Source: Pseudozobellia sp. WGM2 (lineage in GTDB: Bacteria; Bacteroidota; Bacteroidia; Flavobacteriales; Flavobacteriaceae). From it: 64,000 nt of DNA. A program made the position numbers and the translations under genes. This document shows positions 54,563-64,000 of the stretch, one piece after another. How positions within the stretch are numbered: the stretch's first letter is position 1; the number at the start of each line of letters is the position of its first letter. Location: NCBI RefSeq assembly GCF_017810075.1, contig NZ_JADNYK010000002.1:186001-250000 (forward strand). The letters run 5' to 3'. The notes under the pieces were generated by a model. It searched no databases. It was not told the DNA's origin and saw nothing but the letters and a program-made list of their open reading frames with translations.

Positions 54563-55823
54563 GGCCGGTAAATTTCCACAAAGTTCTGTATTCCAATAGA
54601 AAATATAGGCTGTAAAGTATTAACTCATGGATTACATAAATGTACAATAGTTCATCTACCGTACATTCAAATGTATATGAACTTAGGCCTAAAGTTAAAA
54701 AAGTAGTGATAAAATAGAATGTTTGCCAAAGTGAAGAAGTTTTCAATCGATTGGTAGCGTTAAAAATCGATGACAATGGGCTTACAACCAACTTAATCAT
54801 GAAACTAAAAGCCAATATTGCCGCAAACTCTCCTGATCTTCCCCATTTCTCTCCAAAAACTAAAGAAAAAATGTTTTCACCAAAGAAGTAAAGAACTAGA
54901 CCAATGGGGAGACCCATAAAGAACAGAGCCCATGCCGATTTTTTAAAGAAATTTAAGGCTCCAGTAAATTTTTCTTCATTTATCTGAGTCGCTATTTTCT
55001 GAAAAAAAACGTCTTTGTAAGATGTGCCTATAAGACCTAGCGGAGCACTTAGAACCATATATGTAAGACCAAAGTGGCCTAAATCATCGGTTGTATAAAA
55101 TTTAGTAAGTACGAGAATCAGTGCTTGAGATGATACTGTATTTAAAAAAGCGGGGAACACCCCATATTTGGGATAATCAATATATTTTTTTGCAACATAA
55201 CCCAACTCCTTAATACCAATCAATTGTAACTTTACAAGTGACTTCTTAAAAAGAAACAACCACGAGATAAGGGTGCCAAGTATTTTCGCCAAGACCAAAC
55301 CGTAAAGCGCGAACCTTGATAAACCCAGCCCTATTGCGATGAAAATATAGCCTATAGACTGAAGCACTTTAGCTATAGCATTATGAGCAAATGTTTTATG
55401 CCTAATTGACAGGTTGGTAAACGAGCTCCAGACACCAAAAAATAGAACGTATATTGGGACATAATAGAGCAAATCACCCAAATCTGTAAACAAATACTCA
55501 AAAAACAGAAAAAATAATATAGCTATAGATAGGCTATAGCCAATAGTTATATAAATGCTGAGAGTAAAAATATTACTTGCGTCGTTCTTCTCTTTGGGCA
55601 ATACAATCGCCATCTGATATTTTCCCCCAACGGCTACTGCAAATATACTTGCTACCGCAAAGAAAGAAGTATATAATGCAAAATCGGCTTCGCTGAATAA
55701 GCGGGTGAGTATAGGTGTAGCTAAAAAAGGCAGGGCCTGAGCCAAGCCCGTGCCGAAAATTTGCGTTGAAACGTTCTTGGAAAACTCTGAGCTCGAAAAC
55801 CTATACCAAATCTTTTTGAACAA
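54549..55823 (-). CDS. Wzx-type polysaccharide flippase
   Basis: A 424-aa protein with about 12 membrane helices, opening with the family pattern STQIFGTGLAQALPFLATPI and TRLFSEADFALYTSFFAVAS. It exports lipid-linked repeat units across the inner membrane. It is distinct from the flippase at 10704 and sits with the sugar genes of this locus, so it probably serves the rhamnose and diacetamido-uronic acid containing polymer. It overlaps the Wzy_C gene by 14 bp. Confidence 0.9.
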   Translation of the reverse strand: MFKKIWYRFSSSEFSKNVSTQIFGTGLAQALPFLATPILTRLFSEADFALYTSFFAVASIFAVAVGGKYQMAIVLPKEKNDASNIFTLSIYITIGYSLSIAILFFLFFEYLFTDLGDLLYYVPIYVLFFGVWSSFTNLSIRHKTFAHNAIAKVLQSIGYIFIAIGLGLSRFALYGLVLAKILGTLISWLFLFKKSLVKLQLIGIKELGYVAKKYIDYPKYGVFPAFLNTVSSQALILVLTKFYTTDDLGHFGLTYMVLSAPLGLIGTSYKDVFFQKIATQINEEKFTGALNFFKKSAWALFFMGLPIGLVLYFFGENIFSLVFGEKWGRSGEFAAILAFSFMIKLVVSPLSSIFNATNRLKTSSLWQTFYFITTFLTLGLSSYTFECTVDELLYIYVIHELILYSLYFLLEYRTLWKFTGHVRT

Positions 55824-55871
55824 ATTAATATCAGATTCTTTATACTAGACAGGACTATAAAATTGAAAAAT

Positions 55872-57903
<2,032 letters not shown>

Positions 57904-57904
<1 letters not shown>

Positions 57905-58485
57905 TATTTAGTTCGAATTACTTTATTATCTGCCAATTGGTATTCCTGTTTGCTTTCTGGGCAAACTGCCTTACCCCTATCGTTAAATTCCAATCTATGG
58001 CCATATTCTCCTACCCACCCGATTTGTTTGGCGGGGTTGCCGACTAATAGGGCATAGTCTGGCACAATTTTAGTTACAACAGCACCCGCTCCAATAAAAG
58101 CGTACTTTCCAATGTCGTTTCCGCATACAATTGTAGCATTTGCACCGATAGAGGCCCCTTGTTTAACAACTGTAGATGCATATTCGTTTCTACGATTTAT
58201 CGCACTTCGAGGATTGATTACGTTTGTAAAAACCATTGACGGACCCAAAAAAACATCATCTTCACAGACCACCCCGGTATAGATGGAAACATTGTTCTGA
58301 ACCTTTACATTATTGCCTAAGGTTACCCGAGGAGACACAACCACATTTTGACCTATATTGCATTTTTCACCTAAGGTACAATCTGGCATAATATGTGAAA
58401 AATGCCATATTTTAGTGCCATTACCAATAGCACAGCCATCATCTATAACTGCGGTTTCGTGGGCAAAGAAATCTTTATCGGACAT
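57904..58485 (-). CDS. wbpD: Hexapeptide-repeat acetyltransferase, WbpD/WlbB-like
   Basis: A 193-aa left-handed beta-helix enzyme. Hexapeptide repeats run through HETAVIDDGCAIGNGTKIWHF, CTLGEKCNIGQNVVVSPRV and TIVCGNDIGKYAFIGAGAVV. The C-terminal segment PDYALLVGNPAKQIGWVGEY is typical of WbpD/WlbB. It N-acetylates the 3-amino group to give UDP-GlcNAc(3NAc)A, which a WecB/WbpI-type epimerase can convert to the manno form. It lies 1 bp after rfbD. Confidence 0.92.
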
Positions 58486-58486
58486 A

Positions 58487-59281
58487 TCATTTTGGTTGGA
58501 TAATTGTGTTTTTCAAAACACTGTATTTAGGTCTCTTAGCAAAAGTACGATAATTCTTCACTTTCTGAATTTTTGCTTGGTCTAAGAGATTGTTTTCCTT
58601 TAGGATTTTAAGAGCAAAAGTATACCAGCTATGAACTTCTCCGTCTGTATAATGATGTATTCCATATTGCTGATTTTGTGTTTGAATTAACCAAATTAAG
58701 AAATTTGCAAGATTTTTTGCATTCGTCGGACATCCGGTTTGGGAATCGGTAATCGACATTTCTTCACCTCTATTTGCTTTACCGAGTATGGCCTTGTAAA
58801 AATTATTTCCATATTTCGAATAGAGCCATGAAGTTCTAACAACAAAATATTTTGATAAAAGTTCACGCACATTAATTTCCCCTTGCAGTTTCGACCGTCC
58901 ATATGTATTTATCGGGTTGGTCACATCGTCAACTGTATAGGGGTCGCTATTCTCCCCATCAAATACATAATCCGTAGAAATATGAATCAAAACGGTATTG
59001 TTGGTAAGACAAGCCTGAGCTAGATTTTTGACTCCTTCGGCATTAACTTTAAAAGCCAAGTCTGGTTCCTTTTCAGCTTGTTCAACATTTGTGTAAGCAG
59101 CACAGTTGATACAATAATCAAATTTCTGCTGAGTAAATACCTTTTTAATATTCAGCTTATCGGTAATATCTAACTCGCTTGAAGTCTTAAACTCGAATTG
59201 TATTTGAGAATAAGCAAGTTCAAGGTCTCTTAAGCTCATACCTAATTGACCATTAGACCCGGTCACTAATACTGATATCAT
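58487..59281 (-). CDS. rfbD: dTDP-4-dehydrorhamnose reductase
   Basis: A 264-aa extended short-chain reductase, the last step of dTDP-L-rhamnose synthesis. Signatures: VTGSNGQLGMSLRDLELA, VLIHISTDYVFDGENSDPYT, and the catalytic YGRSKLQGE (YxxxK). It starts inside the end of rfbC (29-bp overlap), so translation is coupled. It is slightly shorter than the ~290 aa usual for the family. Confidence 0.95.
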   Translation of the reverse strand: MISVLVTGSNGQLGMSLRDLELAYSQIQFEFKTSSELDITDKLNIKKVFTQQKFDYCINCAAYTNVEQAEKEPDLAFKVNAEGVKNLAQACLTNNTVLIHISTDYVFDGENSDPYTVDDVTNPINTYGRSKLQGEINVRELLSKYFVVRTSWLYSKYGNNFYKAILGKANRGEEMSITDSQTGCPTNAKNLANFLIWLIQTQNQQYGIHHYTDGEVHSWYTFALKILKENNLLDQAKIQKVKNYRTFAKRPKYSVLKNTIIQPK

Positions 59282-59822
59282 GTAGAGCCTTTTTTAATGT
59301 AGGTAATTTTAAATCTTTTTTTGAAATTATAAGAGATTCTTTCGAAAACTCCCAGTCTATATTTAATTCAGGATCATCGTATACGATTCCTGATTCCGCT
59401 GAGGGCGTATAAAACGCATCACATTTGTATGAAAATATAGTTTCATCGGCCAATGACAAAAACCCATGAGCCATACCTTTCGGTATGAACAATTGCTTTC
59501 GATTCGACTCTGACAACCTAACCTTAATATGTTTTCCAAATGTTATACTGTCTTTTCTTAAGTCGACAACTACATCTAAAACCTCTCCTTTTAACACACT
59601 GACCAATTTAGACTGTGCAGCATATCCAATTTGAAAATGGAGTCCGCGTAGAACCCCTCTTTGCGATACAGAAATATTATCCTGTACAAAATTTGTTCTA
59701 ACACCACTCTTGTCTTTGAACCTCTCAGAATTATACGATTCATAAAAAAGGCCTCGGTCATCATGAAACAATCGAGGTTGAATAATAAAACATCCGGCGA
59801 TTTTGGTCGGAATTATTTCCAT
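59253..59822 (-). CDS. rfbC: dTDP-4-dehydrorhamnose 3,5-epimerase
   Basis: A 189-aa cupin epimerase. The catalytic His is in SQRGVLRGLHFQIGYAAQSK, the Tyr is in the FSYKCDAFYTPSAESGI region, and QLFIPKGMAHGFLSLADE is the usual middle motif. It acts between RfbB and RfbD. It is 12 bp from rfbA and overlaps rfbD by 29 bp. Confidence 0.96.
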   Translation of the reverse strand: MEIIPTKIAGCFIIQPRLFHDDRGLFYESYNSERFKDKSGVRTNFVQDNISVSQRGVLRGLHFQIGYAAQSKLVSVLKGEVLDVVVDLRKDSITFGKHIKVRLSESNRKQLFIPKGMAHGFLSLADETIFSYKCDAFYTPSAESGIVYDDPELNIDWEFSKESLIISKKDLKLPTLKKALHDISISDRV

Positions 59823-59834
59823 TGGTTCATTTAA

Positions 59835-60689
59835 TTACAATTTCAAAAGATATTCTCCATAACCACTTTTCAAAAGTGGTTCTGCTAAAGAATGCAACTG
59901 ACTTTTATCGATATAGCCCATTTTGTAAGCGATTTCTTCAATTACCCCAATCTTAAGGCCTTGACGCTCTTCTATCACCTGAACGAATTGCGAGGCCTGC
60001 ATTAATGACTCAAAAGTACCCGTGTCGAGCCAAGCAGTACCACGGTCTAGAACTGAAACTTTTAATTTTCCTTTTTTAAGATAAACCTTGTTAACATCGG
60101 TAATTTCTAATTCACCTCTATGACTGGGTTTTATACTTTTGGCAATTTCTACCACCTCGTTATCATAAAAGTATATCCCCGGAACCGCAAAATTAGATTT
60201 CGGGTTTTCTGGCTTTTCTTCGATTGATATCGCTTGGCCATTTTCATTGAATTCGACCACACCATATCTTTTTGGGTTTTGTACATGGTACCCGTAAATT
60301 ATTCCACCATCAGGGTCATTATTCATCTGTAAAAGATCTGCTAAACCTGATCCGTAAAAAATATTATCCCCCAAAATCAAGGCTACTTTTTCATCAGCAA
60401 TAAATTCTTCGCCCAAAATAAAGGCTTCCGCCAAACCATTCGGTTTATTTTGTACTGTGTATTGAAAACTGCATCCTAGTTGACTTCCATCCCCAAGAAG
60501 ATTTCTGAAAATTTCAAGGTCTCTCTGGGTTGTAATGAATAATATATCTCGGATACCCGCGGATATTAATGTCGCCACAGGGTAATAGATCATTGGTTTA
60601 TCGTAGATAGGCATCAATTGCTTACTCACTGTCAAAGTAAGTGGAAATAATCGTGTGCCCGAACCGCCCGCAAGTATAATTCCTTTCAT
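59835..60689 (-). CDS. rfbA: Glucose-1-phosphate thymidylyltransferase
   Basis: A 284-aa nucleotidyltransferase making dTDP-glucose. Signatures: [57 protein letters not shown], and [11 protein letters not shown]-like [20 protein letters not shown]. The length is typical. It lies 7 bp downstream of rfbB and 12 bp upstream of rfbC. Confidence 0.97.
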   Translation of the reverse strand: MKGIILAGGSGTRLFPLTLTVSKQLMPIYDKPMIYYPVATLISAGIRDILFITTQRDLEIFRNLLGDGSQLGCSFQYTVQNKPNGLAEAFILGEEFIADEKVALILGDNIFYGSGLADLLQMNNDPDGGIIYGYHVQNPKRYGVVEFNENGQAISIEEKPENPKSNFAVPGIYFYDNEVVEIAKSIKPSHRGELEITDVNKVYLKKGKLKVSVLDRGTAWLDTGTFESLMQASQFVQVIEERQGLKIGVIEEIAYKMGYIDKSQLHSLAEPLLKSGYGEYLLKL

Positions 60690-60696
60690 AAAACCA

Positions 60697-61725
60697 TTAG
60701 GTATTTTTTATACGAAGCCGCTTCTTATACCATAAAACTGTTTCTTTAAGCCCGTTATCAAAATTCATTTCGGGTAACCAGCCTAAATCTTTCTTTATTT
60801 TGGAAGCGTCGATAGCGTATCTAAAATCATGGCCAGGTCTATCGTCAACAAAAGTGATTTGATCGGCATAACTTCCTTCAGGTTTTGGTTCCACTTCATC
60901 TAAGATATCACATATTTTAGAGGCTATGGTGAGATTATCTCTCTCAGTACTACCACCTATAACATAAGTTTCGCCAATTTTGCCATTGGTAATGATAGCA
61001 TCGATTGCCTTGCAATGATCAAGAACATATAACCAATCCCTAACATTTTTGCCTGTGCCATAAATAGGAATAGGACTATCTTCCAAAGCTTTTCTTATTA
61101 TAGTGGGAATAAGCTTCTCATTATGTTGTTTTGGTCCATAATTATTTGAACAATTACTGATGAGCACTTTTAAACCATATGTATGAAAATAACTTCTGAC
61201 CAAAAAATCGGAAGATGCTTTTGAAGCACTGTATGGACTATTGGGTCTATACGGACTATTTTCAGTAAAAAACCCTTTTTCCCCTAAAGACCCATAGACC
61301 TCGTCTGTAGATATATGTATGAATTTTGCTTTTTCAAAAAGAGGTTCAGCCTCGTTGGCCGAAGATAGCCAATGTTTTCTTGCTGCTTCTAATAGATTAA
61401 AGGTTCCAGTAATATTTGTGTCTATGAATGCATCAGGACTTGAAATCGAGTTATCAACATGTGATTCTGCAGCAAAATTTATAACTGTAGTGAATTGGTA
61501 CTCTTGAAATAAAGAATCTACAAGTTCCTTATCACATATGTCACCATTAACAAAAATATACCTGTCGTTCTTTTCAACTTCTTCTAGGTTTTGAAGATTG
61601 CCCGCATAAGTCAATTTATCTAGATTAACTATTTTAACATCGGTATGTGTCTCTAAGAAAAAAGGTATGAAATTGCTACCTATAAAACCTGCACCACCTG
61701 TTACTAGAATAGATTTTTGATTCAT
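60697..61725 (-). CDS. rfbB: dTDP-glucose 4,6-dehydratase
   Basis: A 342-aa extended short-chain dehydratase. NAD motif [20 protein letters not shown], catalytic region [19 protein letters not shown] (Thr, Asp, Glu), and [20 protein letters not shown] with YxxxK. It makes dTDP-4-keto-6-deoxyglucose. First rfb gene in the order B-A-C-D, 8 bp after the Wzz-like gene. Confidence 0.97.
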   Translation of the reverse strand: MNQKSILVTGGAGFIGSNFIPFFLETHTDVKIVNLDKLTYAGNLQNLEEVEKNDRYIFVNGDICDKELVDSLFQEYQFTTVINFAAESHVDNSISSPDAFIDTNITGTFNLLEAARKHWLSSANEAEPLFEKAKFIHISTDEVYGSLGEKGFFTENSPYRPNSPYSASKASSDFLVRSYFHTYGLKVLISNCSNNYGPKQHNEKLIPTIIRKALEDSPIPIYGTGKNVRDWLYVLDHCKAIDAIITNGKIGETYVIGGSTERDNLTIASKICDILDEVEPKPEGSYADQITFVDDRPGHDFRYAIDASKIKKDLGWLPEMNFDNGLKETVLWYKKRLRIKNT

Positions 61726-61733
61726 TATTCGGT

Positions 61734-62735
61734 TTAAGGTTTCAACGTACTGGCTCTTCTATTCATAAAACCTAGAAAGGATACGATAAAGAACAAAATG
61801 ATTAACCCAAGGGGTAACAAAAAGAACTTATTATTAAAAAATGGTTTTCTCACCGCTTGGGTCTTGCCCATATTCAGAATGCTAATTACCTGTGATTGAC
61901 TGTTCAACTCTACTTTCTTTTCCTCGATTTCTTTTATCATCCTATTTTTCAAAATAAGCAAGGAGCTAATGTTCAAGGCGCTCTCATTTTCCATATAAAC
62001 AGATGTAGGTGCCTGTTCCTTTTGTAATAATGTTTTTGTGTAGTTGTTCACCAAATCGTCAATTTGTTCGATTAACTTATTGTTTTGGTCAATTCGCAAC
62101 TGAGCATTGTCTCGAAAAACTGAGCTCAAGCTTTGATAGTAGTCGTTATTGTTAATATAGGCCAATAGTTTTTCCACTATCATTTTTCCCTTTTCCGAAT
62201 CGGTATAGGTAAAAGTAATTCTGTGGGGCACTATACTTTTTTTAGTAAGCTCTGACCTCATGATATCAATAGCAAAACTTTCGTCTTTAAAGCTCTGTAA
62301 GAGCTCTAGATATTGTAATTCTTGCTCAACTTCTTCTTTAACTTCTTCCTTAGCGACGATGGGTTGAATCTCAACTTTAAACCCCTTAACATCGTCTTTT
62401 GATAAGCTTATAGTTTTAAGAAAAGCACTATCTTTTGAGGATATATTGGCCTGAATTTCATCTATTACGTCATAGAGATAGTCTTCACCGTCAAAATTCG
62501 GCTGTACTATAGTTTCCGTCTTCAGCTTTTTGTCCACCATAGTGCTTAGAAGAAAGCTAATGGCAACTCCTAAAATGATGAGCCCTAAGAGTTTTAGCGC
62601 ATTTTTCTTCAAGTAGAGAAAAACCCTTAAAAAGAATATACCTAGCCGGTTAAAACCATTGCTGATCATCTTCAGTAACTGGCCCAAATCTATTTCGTCA
62701 TTCGATGATTTGCCTTGGGCGTTTTGGTCTGCCAT
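61734..62735 (-). CDS. Wzz-like chain-length determinant protein
   Basis: A 333-aa inner-membrane protein: a first helix at about 50-70 (ALKLLGLIILGVAISFLLST), a long periplasmic helical region (DKKLKTETIVQPNFDGEDYL to QSQVISILNMGKTQA), and a second helix near 306-325 (FLLPLGLIILFFIVSFLGFM). This two-helix, coiled-coil layout is that of polysaccharide co-polymerases, which set O-chain length. It sits at the head of the rfb genes, 4 bp after the DUF6909-like gene. Confidence 0.78.
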   Translation of the reverse strand: MADQNAQGKSSNDEIDLGQLLKMISNGFNRLGIFFLRVFLYLKKNALKLLGLIILGVAISFLLSTMVDKKLKTETIVQPNFDGEDYLYDVIDEIQANISSKDSAFLKTISLSKDDVKGFKVEIQPIVAKEEVKEEVEQELQYLELLQSFKDESFAIDIMRSELTKKSIVPHRITFTYTDSEKGKMIVEKLLAYINNNDYYQSLSSVFRDNAQLRIDQNNKLIEQIDDLVNNYTKTLLQKEQAPTSVYMENESALNISSLLILKNRMIKEIEEKKVELNSQSQVISILNMGKTQAVRKPFFNNKFFLLPLGLIILFFIVSFLGFMNRRASTLKP

Positions 62736-62739
62736 TGTA

Positions 62740-64000
62740 TTATGAATTAAATATTTGTTGTAAAATTTTATCCGTGATCAAATAGGTGGGTTTTACACCT
62801 GTAGTACCAAGACCTCCTGAGGCCAAAGTGCTACCTGTTACCAATGGGTTATCTGATGCGTAATAAGCATATCTCACTTTGACATCTTCACGAATGCTCT
62901 TGCGAATTTTTGACGCTGATTGAATTGCTTTTTGGTAATGAACACCTTCCATTTCTAGGCCAACGACATTCCAGGTTGAATTGTAAAAGAACTCTAAGAT
63001 ATCTTTATTCTGAAGTGAGGTTCCCAGTACTGTGACCATGGTACCTTCAAAGACCTTAAGACCGTATCCTTCAAAATCTTCTGAACAAAGTTCATTTTTA
63101 AAGGGATAATTATCTGCGGTACCCTCAAAAATATGTGCCGAAGGAATCATCAAATCTCCTTTGCCGCCTTCTAAAATACCTGCTTTTCCCATGATGGATA
63201 TGGATGCTATGTTCATAAAGACGGGCTCCTTACCCTTTTCAGTATGAGGTTTTAATAATTCGTCTATGGTTTCGAAAGCCTGCTCTCCAAAGGCATAATC
63301 CATAACAAATATAATCGGTTTTTCATCATCGGGAAGGTCAGGCAAATCATAGCAGCATGCTTCGTCGCCCATTTTTGCGGTGTCGAATATTTGCACATCA
63401 ATATTAGTGCCCGAAAAATCATCAATGGCAATCATTCCGTTTTTCTTGGCAATGGCTGTCACTTTTTCGCGCAGCTGATTATTTACGGAAGAGCTCAGCG
63501 CTTCGTACACTTTTAAAGACTCCGCCTCTGGAAACTCTTTGGCGAGCGTTTTTTTGGCGAAAAGAGAGTTCATCACACTATGCATATTAGCACTAATTAT
63601 GTGAATCGGCCTTCTTAAAAGTCCATTTTTACTTAGTTCTTCTTTTATCGTATTTGCCCATCTTTCTCCATGAATATGATGCCCCAAACGCTCACGTAAT
63701 AGCAAGCTAAACGTTATCGCTCTTTTTTCGCCCGTAATTTCCTCCTCAATGGCCAATTTACCTAGCCAATAGATAATCTCTAAGAATCGTTCGGGCTCTT
63801 CTTCGGTCGCAAACTGCTTATAAATACCCATGATTTCAACAAACGGGCGGCCCAAGATATTGGCTGTATGAATTAATGCTACTTCCTTTTCTTCTTGACT
63901 TAATTCGTCTTTTTGAACTGCCCCTTCAAGCTTTTTCCAATCACGTGTGGTTTTATTCGTCTCTTCTATTAAGACCTTTTTGCAGATTTTTTCCGATTCA
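62740..64000 (-). CDS. DUF6909-like protein with nucleoside-phosphorylase-like C-terminus (5' partial)
   Basis: The frame is open to the right window edge (minus strand), so the start is missing; at least 420 codons are visible, including ESEKICKKVLIEETNKTTRD beyond the TTG at 63855. The N-terminal half is helical (EPERFLEIIYWLGKLAIEEE). The C-terminal half has KVFEGTMVTVLGTSLQNKDI and WNVVGLEMEGVHYQKAIQSA; the EMEG segment resembles the substrate-binding loop of purine nucleoside phosphorylases. The family is known in flavobacteria as DUF6909, by recollection. It lies 4 bp from the Wzz-like gene. The function is unknown. Confidence 0.72.
   Translation of the reverse strand, partial: ESEKICKKVLIEETNKTTRDWKKLEGAVQKDELSQEEKEVALIHTANILGRPFVEIMGIYKQFATEEEPERFLEIIYWLGKLAIEEEITGEKRAITFSLLLRERLGHHIHGERWANTIKEELSKNGLLRRPIHIISANMHSVMNSLFAKKTLAKEFPEAESLKVYEALSSSVNNQLREKVTAIAKKNGMIAIDDFSGTNIDVQIFDTAKMGDEACCYDLPDLPDDEKPIIFVMDYAFGEQAFETIDELLKPHTEKGKEPVFMNIASISIMGKAGILEGGKGDLMIPSAHIFEGTADNYPFKNELCSEDFEGYGLKVFEGTMVTVLGTSLQNKDILEFFYNSTWNVVGLEMEGVHYQKAIQSASKIRKSIREDVKVRYAYYASDNPLVTGSTLASGGLGTTGVKPTYLITDKILQQIFNS

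Overview
The window is bacterial chromosome from the Bacteroidota, most likely a marine member of the Flavobacteriaceae. The evidence is the gene content: a PorW/SprE-type gliding and type IX secretion lipoprotein, an ATP synthase operon without beta and epsilon genes, many lipoproteins with short N-termini, families known mainly from this phylum (DUF4292, DUF5687, DUF6168, DUF6341/6427), and promoters resembling TTG-N19-21-TAnnTTTG. No rRNA, tRNA, CRISPR array, insertion sequence or phage gene was recognised.

Layout. 1-3.4 kb: the end of a TonB-dependent receptor, then an AraC regulator followed by a VOC/glyoxalase protein. 3.4-12.2 kb: dprA, a SPOR-domain protein, an acyl-CoA thioesterase, an aldo/keto reductase, and a cell-envelope operon (Wzx-like flippase, dut, TPR protein, DUF4292 lipoprotein, EnvC-like protein). 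12.2-16.2 kb: an accessory patch of lipoproteins (one with a VWA domain, two sharing a GTW-type domain) and a 5'-truncated gene remnant. 16.4-25.2 kb: atpG-A-H-F-E-B, two small membrane genes, a bactofilin and porW. 25.7-29.7 kb: a PadR-controlled ABC-transporter operon with a palindrome upstream. 29.8-36.6 kb: an oxidoreductase, an SLC13 transporter, a patatin, an HtrA protease with an adjacent 51-aa membrane protein, and a TetR regulator. 36.6-40.8 kb: GT9, DUF4254, DUF6427, DUF6341 and purD.

41-64 kb is a surface-polysaccharide locus on the minus strand. It encodes a WecA-type initiating transferase, two GT4 enzymes, WecB, two membrane proteins of the polymerase/ligase type, a Wzx flippase, a WbpB/E/D-like set for a diacetamido-uronic acid sugar, the complete dTDP-rhamnose set rfbB-A-C-D and a Wzz-like protein. 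It is split by a plus-strand cassette (46.1-51.2 kb): DUF4956 membrane protein, a CotH-kinase/beta-helix protein, a VTC-type polyphosphate polymerase, and an inorganic pyrophosphatase with a lipoprotein signal. Next to the cassette is a decayed D-glucuronyl C5-epimerase-like gene.

The cassette is the best candidate for an incompletely described system: polyphosphate synthesis or protein phosphorylation coupled to the envelope, with an exported pyrophosphatase. A second notable signal is a 21-bp TetR-type operator found both upstream of the tetR gene (35.8 kb) and upstream of the AraC gene 32 kb away. Family names come from reading the translated sequence and from general knowledge; no database search was run.
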